40,375 bases of DNA, taken from positions 1 through 40,375 of the forward strand of contig JAAZNF010000020.1 of the NCBI GenBank assembly GCA_012798435.1. Reading direction: 5' to 3'. A model generated the notes under the pieces. That model saw only the letters and a program-made list of their open reading frames with translations, was not told where the DNA came from and made no database searches. Shown here in pieces: positions 1-8,138 of this stretch (its first letter is position 1; every line of letters begins with the position of its first letter). Source of the stretch: Myxococcales bacterium. Its GTDB lineage: Bacteria > Myxococcota > B64-G9. The position numbers and the translations under genes are program-made.

Positions 1-1
1 C

Positions 2-994
2 CTTCAGGCGTTCCTTTTCCGGCACGGTGTGCGTTGCATCGTCTCAGGCGAGGCCGAATCGACGCTCCCGCGGATCGTGAGCGACTACCGGCGCGATGGT
101 CGGCTGCCCCCGCCGGGAACGGTCATCGCTGGAGAGGCCGCGCCCGATCTTGATTTGTTGCCGTTCCCGGAATTCGACAAGGATCGAAAGCTCGGCTGGA
201 TGCCGGTGGCCGCCTCGCGGGGGTGCGTGGCGCGCTGTCACTTCTGCGAGGAGTCACGCTTCTTCGCAGGTCTGCGCCACCGCTCGGTGGAGAGCGTGCT
301 CGAAGAGATCGAGCGCAACGTCGAGAGGTATCGCGCCCAGGGCATCCAGTTCCACGACTCGCTCATCAACTTCGATGAGAAGTGGCTCCTGCGGTTCTGC
401 CGCGGCTTGAAGGATCGGCTCGGAGGGTTCGAGTGGCAGGCGTTCGCACGTCCCGCGGGCCTGCCCGATCGGCTGCTCGATCGCCTACGCGAATCCGGCT
501 GCACCGCCTTGCACTTCGGCGTCGAGCACTTCTCGCAAGCCATGTCGGACGTGCTGGGCAAACACCTGAACGTCCAGGACGCCTTCCACGTCATCGAGCG
601 CGCCGCGGCGCACAAGCTCCCGGTCAAGGTGCTGATCATCACCGGCGTGCCCGGCGAGACGGAAGCGGACCACCGGGCGAACCTCGAGGCCCTGCAACGG
701 CTGATGGGCGACCATCCGGATCTGGTGGACTTCGCCGCCAACCCGCTCATGGTGACGCCGCACTCGCTGTACTTCCGCCGGCCCGAGAAGTTCGGCATCC
801 GGCTGCACCGTGACCGGTGGGGTCGAGGAGTTCGGGTACGCTTCGAGGACGGTCCCGATCCCGACACCATCCTGCGCCGGCTCTCGGAGCTACTCGCCAT
901 CAAACCCAAGGCGGCGCCGGGCCACGAGGGCTCGCCGGGGGCTTGGAAAAACCGGAAGGGATCGGCAGCGTCTCGATCTCGGGCGGCATCTTGA
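2..994 (+). CDS. Radical SAM protein, 5'-truncated by window edge
   Basis: The frame is open to the left edge, so the gene starts outside the window; the GTG at 29 is only an internal candidate. The visible part begins with the tail of what looks like a B12-binding-type N-terminal domain (VSGEAE, then DLLPFPEFD before the core). The radical SAM core follows with the Fe4S4 motif C-x3-C-x2-C in SRGCVARCHFC, coded near 224-250. Further on, GVEHFSQ and ITGVPGET fit the later beta strands of the radical SAM barrel. This layout matches the B12-dependent/MiaB-like radical SAM superfamily. The substrate cannot be told from sequence. The last 35 or so residues are basic and low in complexity. The gene ends 47 bases before a tRNA that has its own promoter. 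Confidence 0.85.
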   Translation, partial: LQAFLFRHGVRCIVSGEAESTLPRIVSDYRRDGRLPPPGTVIAGEAAPDLDLLPFPEFDKDRKLGWMPVAASRGCVARCHFCEESRFFAGLRHRSVESVLEEIERNVERYRAQGIQFHDSLINFDEKWLLRFCRGLKDRLGGFEWQAFARPAGLPDRLLDRLRESGCTALHFGVEHFSQAMSDVLGKHLNVQDAFHVIERAAAHKLPVKVLIITGVPGETEADHRANLEALQRLMGDHPDLVDFAANPLMVTPHSLYFRRPEKFGIRLHRDRWGRGVRVRFEDGPDPDTILRRLSELLAIKPKAAPGHEGSPGAWKNRKGSAASRSRAAS

Positions 995-998
995 ACTC

Positions 999-1027
999 TT
1001 GACACCTTCGCGCCCGTCGTTTATGGT
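999..1027 (+). promoter_or_regulatory. Sigma-70-type promoter of tRNA-Met
   Basis: A perfect TTGACA (999-1004), 17 bases, then TATGGT (1022-1027). The mature tRNA starts 15 bases after the -10 box, so transcription would begin just upstream of it. It is one of the best -35/-10 matches in the window and stands out in GC-rich surroundings. Confidence 0.75.
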
Positions 1028-1041
1028 CCTGCGCCGGTCGC

Positions 1042-1115
1042 GGCTGGGTAGCTCAGTCGGCCAGAGCAGGGGTCTCATAAGCCCCGTGTCGGCGGTTCGA
1101 TTCCGCCCCCAGCCA
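1042..1115 (+). tRNA. tRNA-Met (anticodon CAT), elongator type
   Basis: A complete cloverleaf is readable. The acceptor arms GGCTGGG (1042-1048) and CCCAGCC (1108-1114) pair fully. The D stem is GCTC/GAGC, the anticodon stem GGGGT/GCCCC closes the loop CTCATAA with CAT at the centre, and the T arm is GGCGG-TTCGATT-CCGCC. The discriminator is A and CCA is not encoded. A paired first base pair argues against the initiator tRNA. The U4-A69 pair is as in elongator tRNA-Met; tRNA-Ile2 substrates of TilS typically carry C4-G69 and C5-G68, so Met is preferred over Ile(CAU). Confidence 0.93.
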
Positions 1116-1129
1116 TTTTTCTTTTTTTT
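1116..1129 (+). terminator. T-rich tract directly after the tRNA
   Basis: Five T, one C and eight T follow the tRNA discriminator base. The T arm and acceptor stem of the tRNA lie just upstream, so this may end or trim tRNA transcription. There is no separate dedicated hairpin, hence modest confidence. The converging lipoprotein gene stops seven bases further on. Confidence 0.4.
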
Positions 1130-1135
1130 CGGGAA

Positions 1136-2701
1136 TCAATCCACCAGCACCGGCTCGGCGGGGATGGCCTCCAGCGCGAAGAAGCGCTTGGCCGTCTGCT
1201 TGAAGGCTTCGGGCGAGTGCGCCGAGACGATGAAGAAGTACCCCCGCTCCTGTCGTGGCACGGCCAGGATGACGCCCGCCTTGCGTGTGAGCAAGGTGGC
1301 CGAGCGCTCGAGCGCCTTCGGCAGGCCCGGAACGCCGGCGAACCGGTCGGGCAGCGCCTTGACCTCGGCCGGGGTGAGCAGGAGCAGCACCGAGCGCCCG
1401 GGGAAGTCGAGGAGCTTCTTGGGGTAGTCGTACTTTCGCGAGGGCGGAAACTTCCACACCGTCCAGCGGGCCACCTGGGACTTGAACAGCGAGACGGCGT
1501 CCTCCTCGCCGATCACCATCGAGCCGGTCACGTAGTCCGCCGGCCGCGGCGGGTTGGCCTGACGCTCGAGCTCGCCTGCGCGCAGGGCGAACTCGCCGTT
1601 GAGATCTCGCTGCGCCGCCAGCGCCTCGCGCAGCGGTGGCGTGAGGGCCTCGGCCAGGCGTTTGCGCGCCGCGTCCCCCGGCCAGGGCGGAACCTCCCCC
1701 GGGCCCGCGGCCATGAGCGGGGCGGCCAGGCCATGGCTGAGCGCGTCCAGCAGCCCCTCGACGAAGGCGAACGGTTCGCCCCGGAAGCCGGCCTTCTCGG
1801 CGAAACGCGTCGTGGCGACGGACTTCAGGGAGGGAGGCAGACGCGAAAGGAGCCAGCGCCCGGCCTCGTGCACCGAAAGCGCCGCCTGCTGCAAACCCGC
1901 CGCCTTCCCCTCCGGGACCGTCACCAGTACCCGATCACCGATGAGCATGGCCTCGAAGGGGGACTCCGGCGGCGCCCACACCGGGTGGACGTTGAGCGTG
2001 AGCGAGCCCTGCCGGATGTGCACGAACGTCATGAAGGCCCGTAGCAACTGCTGCACCGGGGCGGCGTCCAGTGAGGCCTGGATGCGCGCGATCTCGGAGG
2101 CGAAGTTCTGCACCGGGATCAGGAGCTGGCCGACCCGCGGCGCGAGGCGGGAGAGCAAGGTGGCGATGACCTCGGCGTCCTGCGGCTCCACGATGCCCGC
2201 CAGCGAGCGGCCCAGGGCGGCGGGTTCCGGGCTCGCCAGCACCGCGGCGGCGTAGCGGTCCGCCAGATCGGGCCGGGCGAGGGGGAAGCGCCCTTCCGGC
2301 CCGAAAGGATCCTCGAAACTGGGCTCCGGCGCCTCCTTGCGGGCTCTTGTCGCGATCTCGGCGCGGATCAGCGCGTATTTTTTCAAAAGCTCCCGATCGG
2401 TGTCGTCCAGCCCGAAACGATCCTCGAACGCCGCGCGGTAGGCGCGCGAGCTTCCCGGGCGCCAGCCACTGGCCTCCTCGGCCAGGTACAGGACGTTGGC
2501 CATCACCGACGGGCCGACCGAGAGCTTGAACGCCGGCCCGGTGGCGGTCGCGGCGGCGGCCGTATCCGAGACGGGTGCGGAGGCAGGCGCCGCACCCTGG
2601 GTGCCGTCCGGGGCGGAGTCGGGGACGGTTTGCGGCGCAGCGCAGGCGCCGAAATATGCCGCGACCCACAGGCTGCAGATGGCACGCAGGATATTGTGCA
2701 T
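1136..2701 (-). CDS. Putative lipoprotein, 521 aa, unknown function
   Basis: No family is recognised. The N-terminus (MHNILRAICSLWVAAYFGAC) looks like a lipoprotein signal with a candidate lipid-bearing Cys20; F at -3 is not ideal for a lipobox. An Ala/Pro/Ser/Thr-rich linker to about residue 55 follows, then a long, mostly helical domain with scattered acidic and basic residues and no membrane span. The ATG at 2701 has a good Shine-Dalgarno (GAGGGAG). It is the third gene of an apparent operon after a Ser/Thr kinase and a small lipoprotein, 12 bases behind the latter. Its transcript would run towards the tRNA in antisense. A cell-envelope location is likely; the role is unknown. Confidence 0.8.
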   Translation of the reverse strand: MHNILRAICSLWVAAYFGACAAPQTVPDSAPDGTQGAAPASAPVSDTAAAATATGPAFKLSVGPSVMANVLYLAEEASGWRPGSSRAYRAAFEDRFGLDDTDRELLKKYALIRAEIATRARKEAPEPSFEDPFGPEGRFPLARPDLADRYAAAVLASPEPAALGRSLAGIVEPQDAEVIATLLSRLAPRVGQLLIPVQNFASEIARIQASLDAAPVQQLLRAFMTFVHIRQGSLTLNVHPVWAPPESPFEAMLIGDRVLVTVPEGKAAGLQQAALSVHEAGRWLLSRLPPSLKSVATTRFAEKAGFRGEPFAFVEGLLDALSHGLAAPLMAAGPGEVPPWPGDAARKRLAEALTPPLREALAAQRDLNGEFALRAGELERQANPPRPADYVTGSMVIGEEDAVSLFKSQVARWTVWKFPPSRKYDYPKKLLDFPGRSVLLLLTPAEVKALPDRFAGVPGLPKALERSATLLTRKAGVILAVPRQERGYFFIVSAHSPEAFKQTAKRFFALEAIPAEPVLVD

Positions 2702-2713
2702 GCGAATCTCCCT

Positions 2714-3151
2714 CTAGGGTTGTTTTCCCGCTAGTTCGGGCGGCAAGGTCGGGGCCACCTTCCAGCGCCCCTCCGCCCGTACCATGGATACCCGGCTCAC
2801 CCGGCACTCCTGGTCCTTTCCGCAGGGGCCGGCCGCGATCTGGAGCGTGACCCGATCGGGTTCGCGCTCGAGCACCTCGACGCTCCGCAGCGGGCCGATC
2901 CCGTCGGCGGCGGAGTGCAACAAGAACAAGCGCAGGCCGTCGATGTCCGCTCCCCCGTCCCGCCGCAGCCGCTCGCCCATGCGGGCGAAGGCCTGGCGCA
3001 CTTCGGGGGACAGGTGCTCCGCCGCCCGCTCCAGCGAGTTCGCTGCCACCGCGTCGTAGAAGGCCCGGTAGGCTTCCTCGGGCGTGTTGCGCGGCTCCCC
3101 CCGGCAGGAGGCCAGCGAAAGCGAAAGGATCAATACCGAGACGGGTTTCAA
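2714..3151 (-). CDS. Small lipoprotein with possible NTF2/DUF4878-like fold
   Basis: 145 aa, TTG start at 3151 chosen because GGGGAGGAG sits just upstream and the signal sequence starts there. The signal peptide ends in a good lipobox LASC, so it is probably a lipoprotein. After it, TPEEAYRAFYDAVAANSLERAAEHLSP is typical of NTF2-like/DUF4878-type lipoproteins in which a short helix pair precedes a curved sheet, and the end (VSMVRAEGRWKVAP) fits the last strands of such a fold. It lies 18 bases after the Ser/Thr kinase stop and 12 before the next lipoprotein, so co-transcription is likely. Fold assignment is by pattern only; no catalytic residues are evident. Confidence 0.78.
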   Translation of the reverse strand: MKPVSVLILSLSLASCRGEPRNTPEEAYRAFYDAVAANSLERAAEHLSPEVRQAFARMGERLRRDGGADIDGLRLFLLHSAADGIGPLRSVEVLEREPDRVTLQIAAGPCGKDQECRVSRVSMVRAEGRWKVAPTLPPELAGKQP

Positions 3152-3169
3152 GGGCTCCTCCCCGGGGGC

Positions 3170-4321
3170 TCAACCCCCGTCTTGGGTCGGCGCGAGCCAG
3201 GTGGCGATGGTGGCCAGCGTGGCACGGGTCCAGTTCGGGGCGAACACGCCCACTGCCACCGTTCCCCCGGCGACGAGCAGGAGCGAGAAGATCACCATCA
3301 GCAGCCAGCGGCTCAGGCGCCGCAGCCGTGGCCGCGGCGTGGGCCCGATCGGCGTGCTGAATTTGAGCACGGTCTCGGGGCTGGTGATCGGGCTGGCGGC
3401 CGCCACCTCCTCGCTGGCGATGAGCGTCAGGCTGTCTTCCGAGATCTGGCCGCGCTCCTTGAGGAAGGCCACCAGCCTCGCCGCGGCGGAGCCTTTGAGG
3501 ATAGCGGCCAAAAGGTGCTCGAGGTCGCGGCGCAGCTCGGCCGCGCCCTGGTAGCGCCGGGCCGGATCCACCTCCAGACAGCGCTCCACCACCCGCACCA
3601 CCGACTTGGGCAAACGCGGGGCGATCTCCCGCAGGCGCTTGCGCTGGCCGCGGGCGATGGCGATCAGCAGCTCGGCCGTGTTCTGACCGGAGTGGGGGAG
3701 TTGGCCGCTGAGCATCTGGTACAGCAGCACGCCCAGGGAGAAGATGTCCGAGCGGGCGTCGGCGCGCTGGCCCGAGGCCTGCTCCGGGCTGAGGTAACGC
3801 GGCGTGCCGATGACCAGGCCCTTGCGGGTCAGGTCGTCCTGGGTGAGATCCTTGGCGATGCCGAAGTCGGTGAGCTTCACCTGCCCGCTGCGCGAGAGCA
3901 TGACGTTGCCAGGCTTGATGTCGCGGTGGATGACCCGGCGGAAGTGGGCGTGCTCCAGGGCCGCGGCCACGCCGGCGCCCACCAGCAGCGCGATGTCGAT
4001 GGGGAGCGGGCCGGCGCGCAGGATGGTCTCCAGGGTGACGCCGTCCACGTACTCCATGACCAGGTAGGTGCGCCCGAACTTCTCCAGCAGATCGTGGACC
4101 GCGATGATGTTTTCGTGCTGTAGCGCCGCCAGCGCCAGGGCCTCGCGCCGGAAGCGCTCCGTGGCCTCGGGATCTTCCTTGAGCTCCGGCAGCAGCGCCT
4201 TCACCGCCACCTTGCGCTCCAGCGGCTCCTGCACCCCCAGCACGACCTCGGCCATGCCGCCAGCGCCGAGCACCTCTCCCAGGGTGGTGCTGCCCACGCT
4301 TTTGGGTCGGACCGGAGACAT
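3170..4321 (-). CDS. Membrane-anchored Ser/Thr protein kinase (Hanks type)
   Basis: 383 aa from the ATG at 4321, which has AAGGAG 7 bases upstream; a longer reading from 4459 would overlap ispE and lacks support. Kinase landmarks are all present: glycine-rich loop LGAGGMAEV (18-26), VAVK with Lys41, HRDIKPGN with catalytic Asp134, DFG (152-154) and the SPE motif near 178. The domain ends near residue 270. A 60-residue linker leads to one transmembrane helix (about 338-361) and a short outer tail, so this is a PknB-like kinase without sensor repeats. It probably phosphorylates Thr/Ser in cytoplasmic proteins; FHA proteins at 38.7-40.4 kb are conceivable readers, but that link is inference. It leads an operon with two lipoproteins and is divergent from ispE. 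Confidence 0.95.
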   Translation of the reverse strand: MSPVRPKSVGSTTLGEVLGAGGMAEVVLGVQEPLERKVAVKALLPELKEDPEATERFRREALALAALQHENIIAVHDLLEKFGRTYLVMEYVDGVTLETILRAGPLPIDIALLVGAGVAAALEHAHFRRVIHRDIKPGNVMLSRSGQVKLTDFGIAKDLTQDDLTRKGLVIGTPRYLSPEQASGQRADARSDIFSLGVLLYQMLSGQLPHSGQNTAELLIAIARGQRKRLREIAPRLPKSVVRVVERCLEVDPARRYQGAAELRRDLEHLLAAILKGSAAARLVAFLKERGQISEDSLTLIASEEVAAASPITSPETVLKFSTPIGPTPRPRLRRLSRWLLMVIFSLLLVAGGTVAVGVFAPNWTRATLATIATWLAPTQDGG

Positions 4322-4340
4322 CGGGCTCCTTGCGCGCCTC

Positions 4341-4370
4341 TTGCGCGGCGCGGCCCGCATGCGGCACAAT
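4341..4370 (+). promoter_or_regulatory. Candidate promoter of ispE, close to the start codon
   Basis: TTGCGC (4341-4346), 18 bases, CACAAT (4365-4370). Eight bases separate the -10 from the GTG at 4379, so the transcript would start at or next to the start codon. No Shine-Dalgarno is seen before either candidate start (GTG 4379, ATG 4388). The match to consensus is moderate. Confidence 0.4.
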
Positions 4371-4378
4371 GCGCGGCC

Positions 4379-5263
4379 GTGGCCAGCATGGTCGTCAAAA
4401 CCCCAGCCAAGATCAACCTGTTTCTTCGGGTTCTGACCCGGCGGCCGGACGGCTACCACGAGCTGGATTCGCTGATGGCGCCGGTGGGCCTGTTCGACCG
4501 TCTATGCTTCGAGTTCCCACGGACGCCAGGTATGCGGGTGCTGTGCCCGGAGCATCCCGAGTTGGAGGGGCCGGACAACCTGGCCTGGCGGGCGGCGGAG
4601 TGTTTTTTCGGGGCGCTGGCTCGAGCGCCGCGGCTGCGGATCCGGTTGCACAAGGGCATCCCGGTGGCGGCGGGGCTCGGCGGAGGCAGCTCGGATGCGG
4701 CGGCGACGTTGCTTTCGCTGAACCGCCGCTTCGGCCGCCCCTTCGCGCCGGAGCGGTTGGCCGAGCTGGCCCTCTCGCTGGGTGCGGACGTGCCGTTCTT
4801 CCTCGGCCGCCGACCCTGCCGGGCGGGCGGGGTCGGGGAGCGGCTGCGGCCGGTGCGGCTGCCGGCGTTCTGGGTGATCCTGGCCTGTGCCCCGTTCGGC
4901 CTGTCCACCCGAGAGGTGTTCGAGCGCTTCGATCGGGCCCACCGCCTGGCGAATCGCAAAATTCGTTTGACAGAGCGCAGGGATAGTGCTAGGGAAAGGC
5001 CCTCCGGCGGTGGCTGGTCCCGCGAGCGGCTCGCCGTGAACCTGGTGAACGACCTGCAACGCATCGGCGAGTCGCTTCACCCCGAAATCGGCAAGGTTCG
5101 CCTGGAGCTGTTGCGCGCGGGCGCCGCCGGCGCTTCCATGACCGGGAGCGGCCCGACGGTGTTCGGGTTGTTCTTCTCCCGCCAGGGAGCGCAACGGGCG
5201 CTCCGGGCGGTGCGCCGGGAAGGCGGTTGGACGTACCTCGTGGCGAGAGGTGTTGCGATATAG
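4379..5263 (+). CDS. ispE: 4-diphosphocytidyl-2-C-methyl-D-erythritol kinase
   Basis: IspE phosphorylates CDP-methylerythritol at the 2-hydroxyl with ATP in the MEP isoprenoid pathway. GHMP-kinase signatures are clear: AKINLFL (10-16), RPDGYHELDS (22-31), the ATP-binding PVAAGLGGGSSDAA (95-108), GADVPFFL (135-142) and the C-terminal MTGSGPTVF. At 294 aa the length is usual for the family. The start is GTG 4379 or ATG 4388; both precede the conserved TPAKIN. Around residues 190-220 there is a basic, variable stretch (NRKIRLTERRDSARERP) whose DNA contains a strong promoter-like sequence. ispH, another MEP gene, lies at 18.8 kb. The kinase gene on minus is divergent with a 57-base gap. Confidence 0.97.
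   Translation: MASMVVKTPAKINLFLRVLTRRPDGYHELDSLMAPVGLFDRLCFEFPRTPGMRVLCPEHPELEGPDNLAWRAAECFFGALARAPRLRIRLHKGIPVAAGLGGGSSDAAATLLSLNRRFGRPFAPERLAELALSLGADVPFFLGRRPCRAGGVGERLRPVRLPAFWVILACAPFGLSTREVFERFDRAHRLANRKIRLTERRDSARERPSGGGWSRERLAVNLVNDLQRIGESLHPEIGKVRLELLRAGAAGASMTGSGPTVFGLFFSRQGAQRALRAVRREGGWTYLVARGVAI
4967..4995 (+). promoter_or_regulatory. Promoter-like sequence inside ispE
   Basis: Perfect TTGACA (4967-4972), 17 bases, TAGGGA (4990-4995), preceded by a short A/T-rich run unusual for this region. It sits in the variable part of ispE, about 335 bases before spoVG. It could drive spoVG and the downstream ribosomal/replication genes independently of ispE. Confidence 0.5.
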
Positions 5264-5329
5264 CCGGCGGACGAGCGGCAACTTGAGTCTCACCCCTGGG
5301 AGTCCCGGGGAGGGACAGGGAGGTCCGAC

Positions 5330-5689
5330 ATGGAGATCACCGAAGTCAGAGTATTCCCGGTAAACGAGGACAAGCTGAAGGCCTACGCCACCATCACCTT
5401 CGACAACTGCTTCGTGGTGCGGGATCTCAAGGTGATCCAGGGAAACAACGGGTTGTTCGTGGCCATGCCGAGCAAGAAGCGCAAGGACGGCACCTTCAAG
5501 GACACCGCGCACCCCCTGAACACCGAAACCCGCGAAATGATCGAGGCCCGCGTGCTCGACGAGTATCGCAAGGAGCTGGAGCGCATGGGTTCGCCGCCGC
5601 CGGAGGTGGGCAACCGCCAGCTCGACAAGGAGAAGGCCGAAGCTTCCCAGCCCCCCGCCGCGCCTGCCGACGAGGACGAGGAAGGTTGA
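5330..5689 (+). CDS. spoVG: SpoVG family regulator
   Basis: The first 95 residues carry the SpoVG fold: MEITEVRVFPV, KLKAYATITFDNCFVVRDLKVI, the GLFVAMPSKK motif and the following HPLNTETRE helix start. SpoVG proteins are small site-specific RNA/DNA-binding regulators, known from Bacillus, Staphylococcus, Listeria and Borrelia. The C-terminal 25 residues here are an acidic, Pro/Ala-rich tail. ATG at 5330 is preceded by GGGAGGTC. It sits between ispE and prs, an arrangement found in several bacterial lineages. No sporulation gene is in the window, so a role in general post-transcriptional control is more likely than sporulation as such. Confidence 0.95.
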   Translation: MEITEVRVFPVNEDKLKAYATITFDNCFVVRDLKVIQGNNGLFVAMPSKKRKDGTFKDTAHPLNTETREMIEARVLDEYRKELERMGSPPPEVGNRQLDKEKAEASQPPAAPADEDEEG

Positions 5690-5729
5690 CGCCGGGCCGC
5701 CCTGCGCGGCCGCGACGACGAGGTCACCC

Positions 5730-6677
5730 GTGTACCGGAGCGATTCGCCCCTGGTTTTTTCCGGTAGTTCCAACCGGCCGTTGGCCCAGGCCATCGCCGA
5801 CTACCTGAGTATCAACCTGGGCAAGGCCAAGGTCGGGGCCTTCTCCGACGGAGAGACCCAGATCGAGATCGGCGAGAACGTGCGCGGGCGGGAGACATTC
5901 GTGGTCCAGTCCATGTGCGCCCCCGCCGATCACCACATCATGGAGCTGCTCATCATGATCGACGCGCTACGGCGCGCCTCGGCCGACGAGATCGTGGCGG
6001 TGGTGCCGTACTACGGCTACGCGCGCCAGGATCGCAAGGTGGCACCGCGCACGCCCATCACCTCCAAGTTGGTGGCCGATCTGCTCACGGCCGCCGGCGC
6101 CACGCGAGTGCTATCGCTCGACCTGCACGCGGGGCAGATCCAGGGCTTCTTCAACATCCCCTTCGATCACCTGTATGCCGCCCCGGTGCTGCTGGAGGAT
6201 CTGCGCAAGCGCTTCGACATCCCGCCGGTGGTGGTGTCGCCGGACGCCGGGGGCATGGAGCGCGCGCGCGCCTACTCCAAGCGCCTGCAGTCCTCGCTGG
6301 CCATGATCGACAAGCGCCGGCCCGCCCCCAACGTGTCGGAGGTGGTCAACCTGGTGGGCGACGTGAGCGGCCGTGACGCGGTGCTCATCGACGACATCAT
6401 CGACACCGCCGGCTCCATCACCCAGGCGGCCGAGGCGCTGCGCCAGCGCGGCGCGCGGCGGATCTCCGCGTACGTGGTCCACGGGATCTTTTCCGGACCG
6501 GCCATCGAGCGGATCATGAAATCCTGCATCGAGGACGTGGTGGTGACCGACACCATCCCGCAAGAAACCCATATCGGTTGCTGCAAGAAAATCCGGGTCC
6601 TGTCGGTGGCCCCGCTGCTCGGCGAGGCCATCCGGCGGATCCACATGCACGACTCAGTCACATCGCTTTTCGTGTAG
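5730..6677 (+). CDS. prs: Ribose-phosphate pyrophosphokinase
   Basis: Makes PRPP from ribose 5-phosphate and ATP, feeding purine, pyrimidine, His, Trp and NAD synthesis. 315 aa, the usual length. Visible motifs: FSDGE (38-42), the flexible-loop YYGYARQDRK (94-103), LDLHAGQIQGFF (130-141) and the PRPP-binding loop DDIIDTAGSI (221-230). The start is GTG at 5730 with GAGGT five bases upstream; the N-terminal LVFSGSSNRPLA aligns with the family start. It is 40 bases after spoVG and 24 before rplY, so one transcript is likely. Confidence 0.97.
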   Translation: MYRSDSPLVFSGSSNRPLAQAIADYLSINLGKAKVGAFSDGETQIEIGENVRGRETFVVQSMCAPADHHIMELLIMIDALRRASADEIVAVVPYYGYARQDRKVAPRTPITSKLVADLLTAAGATRVLSLDLHAGQIQGFFNIPFDHLYAAPVLLEDLRKRFDIPPVVVSPDAGGMERARAYSKRLQSSLAMIDKRRPAPNVSEVVNLVGDVSGRDAVLIDDIIDTAGSITQAAEALRQRGARRISAYVVHGIFSGPAIERIMKSCIEDVVVTDTIPQETHIGCCKKIRVLSVAPLLGEAIRRIHMHDSVTSLFV

Positions 6678-6701
6678 GCGATCGATTCGCGGAGGACGAC
6701 G

Positions 6702-7451
6702 ATGGAACTTCCAGTGCTCAAGACCGAAGCTAGAACCGAAACCGGCAAGGGTCCAGCCCACCGGCTGCGCGCCCGCGGGCTCATCCCCGCGGTGTGCTAC
6801 GGCGCCAAGGAGAACCCACTGCCCATCGCGGTGTGCCCCAAGGAGCTGATGACCATCCTGCGGGGCCCCCGCGGGCTGAACTCGTTGATCCGGCTCCAGG
6901 GTGCCACCGACCGCACCGTGGTGGTGCAGGACTTCCAGCGTGACCCGGTGGAGCGCGAGCTGCTGCACGTGGACTTTCTGCAGATCGACACCCACAAGGC
7001 CATCCGGCGCGAGGTGCCGGTGGACTTCACGGGCAAGGCAGAGGGCGTCAAGGCCGGCGGCGTGCTGCAGGTGGCGCGGCGCTCGGTGCTGGTGGAGGCC
7101 CTGCCGACCGAGATCCCGGAAAAGATCGAGATCGACGTCAGCGCGCTGGCCATCGGCGACTCGGTGCACGTGGACGAGGTGAAGCTCCCCGCCGGCGTGA
7201 AGGCCCTGTTCGAGAAGGCCTACGCGCTGTGCTCGGTGGTGGCGCCCTCCGAGGAGAAGGCGCCGGTGGCCGAGGCCGCGCCGGCCGAGGGCGAGGCGGT
7301 GGCGGCCGAGGGCGAAGCCGCGGCGGCCGCTCCGGCGGATGGCAAGGCGGCCCCGGGCGCTGCCCCGGCGGCACCGGGCAAGGATGCGGCTCCGGCCGCA
7401 GACGGCAAGGGCGCCGCTCCCAAGAAGGAAGGTGGCGGCAAGAAGGGCTAG
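6702..7451 (+). CDS. rplY: 50S ribosomal protein L25 (TL5/Ctc form)
   Basis: L25 binds 5S rRNA in the central protuberance. The N-terminal domain starts ELPVLKTEARTETGKGPA and continues to about residue 95 (VVVQDFQRDPVERELLHVDFLQI). The TL5/Ctc C-terminal domain follows to about 180 (IPEKIEIDVSALAIGDSVHVDE). The last 65 or so residues are a low-complexity Ala/Pro/Gly tail ending in a Lys/Gly-rich stretch, longer than in most Ctc proteins. A GGAGG motif precedes the ATG. The next gene is pth, the common rplY-pth pairing. Confidence 0.96.
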   Translation: MELPVLKTEARTETGKGPAHRLRARGLIPAVCYGAKENPLPIAVCPKELMTILRGPRGLNSLIRLQGATDRTVVVQDFQRDPVERELLHVDFLQIDTHKAIRREVPVDFTGKAEGVKAGGVLQVARRSVLVEALPTEIPEKIEIDVSALAIGDSVHVDEVKLPAGVKALFEKAYALCSVVAPSEEKAPVAEAAPAEGEAVAAEGEAAAAAPADGKAAPGAAPAAPGKDAAPAADGKGAAPKKEGGGKKG

Positions 7452-7487
7452 CCCGGCGCGGCTGCCGCACCGGGCCTGGCGACCCGC

Positions 7488-8096
7488 ATGTTCTTTGTCA
7501 TCGTGGGACTGGGCAACCCCGGGCGAGGGTATCGAAGCCATCGCCACAACGCGGGGTTCATGGTGGTGGACCGTCTGGCCGAGAGCGGCGGGCTTTCCTT
7601 TGCGGAGTCCGCCTTCGCAGGCTGGGTGGCGGAGGGCCGAATCGCCGGGCGGCGGGTGCTGCTCTTGAAGCCCGCCACCTTCATGAACAAGAGCGGAGAG
7701 TGTGTGGCGGCGGCGATGCGCTACTACCGCCGGACGTCGGAGGATCTGTTGGTGGTCCACGACGACCTCGACCTCGAGTTGGGGCGCATCCAGGTGCGCC
7801 GTGCGGGTGGCAGCGGAGGCCACCGCGGGGTCCAGTCGGTGATGGATTCGCTGGGCGAGGGCGGCTTTTTCCGTCTACGCCTGGGCGTGGGTCGGCCGCC
7901 CGCGGAGCGAGACGCGGCCGACTGGGTGCTGGAGGGATTTTCCGCCAGCGAGGTGGCAGCCGCCCGGTCCATGATTGAGCGCGGCGCCCAGGCGGTCGAG
8001 GTTCTACTCCGCGAGGGCCTGACCGCCGCGATGAACCGTTTCAATCCCTGGCCCGCCGAGAGCCAGGACCCGGCGCCCGGAGAGGGCGTCGAATAA
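7488..8096 (+). CDS. pth: Peptidyl-tRNA hydrolase
   Basis: Releases peptides from peptidyl-tRNA that drops off ribosomes. 202 aa. The family start IVGLGNPGRGY (5-15) is followed by RHNAGF with the catalytic His, KPATFMNKSG, the HDDLDL acid motif and GGSGGHRGVQS. All known active-site residues (Asn in GNPG, His in RHN, Asp in HDDLDL, Asn in FMN) are retained. No Shine-Dalgarno is obvious before the ATG at 7488; coupling to rplY 36 bases upstream is possible. The C-terminal 25 residues are variable. Confidence 0.96.
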   Translation: MFFVIVGLGNPGRGYRSHRHNAGFMVVDRLAESGGLSFAESAFAGWVAEGRIAGRRVLLLKPATFMNKSGECVAAAMRYYRRTSEDLLVVHDDLDLELGRIQVRRAGGSGGHRGVQSVMDSLGEGGFFRLRLGVGRPPAERDAADWVLEGFSASEVAAARSMIERGAQAVEVLLREGLTAAMNRFNPWPAESQDPAPGEGVE

Positions 8097-8138
8097 CCGG
8101 CCGGCTCGCTACCGCAGGCGGCCCGGCCCCAACTCCTT

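Noticed and set aside
1042-1115. tRNA-Ile2 (CAU read as lysidine) instead of tRNA-Met
   Set aside because: The acceptor stem has U4-A69 as in elongator tRNA-Met, not C4-G69/C5-G68 seen in TilS substrates.
1935-4367. 810-codon minus frame overlapping the Ser/Thr kinase and lipoproteins
   Set aside because: It is in another frame of the same strand as three better-supported genes and has no recognisable domain.
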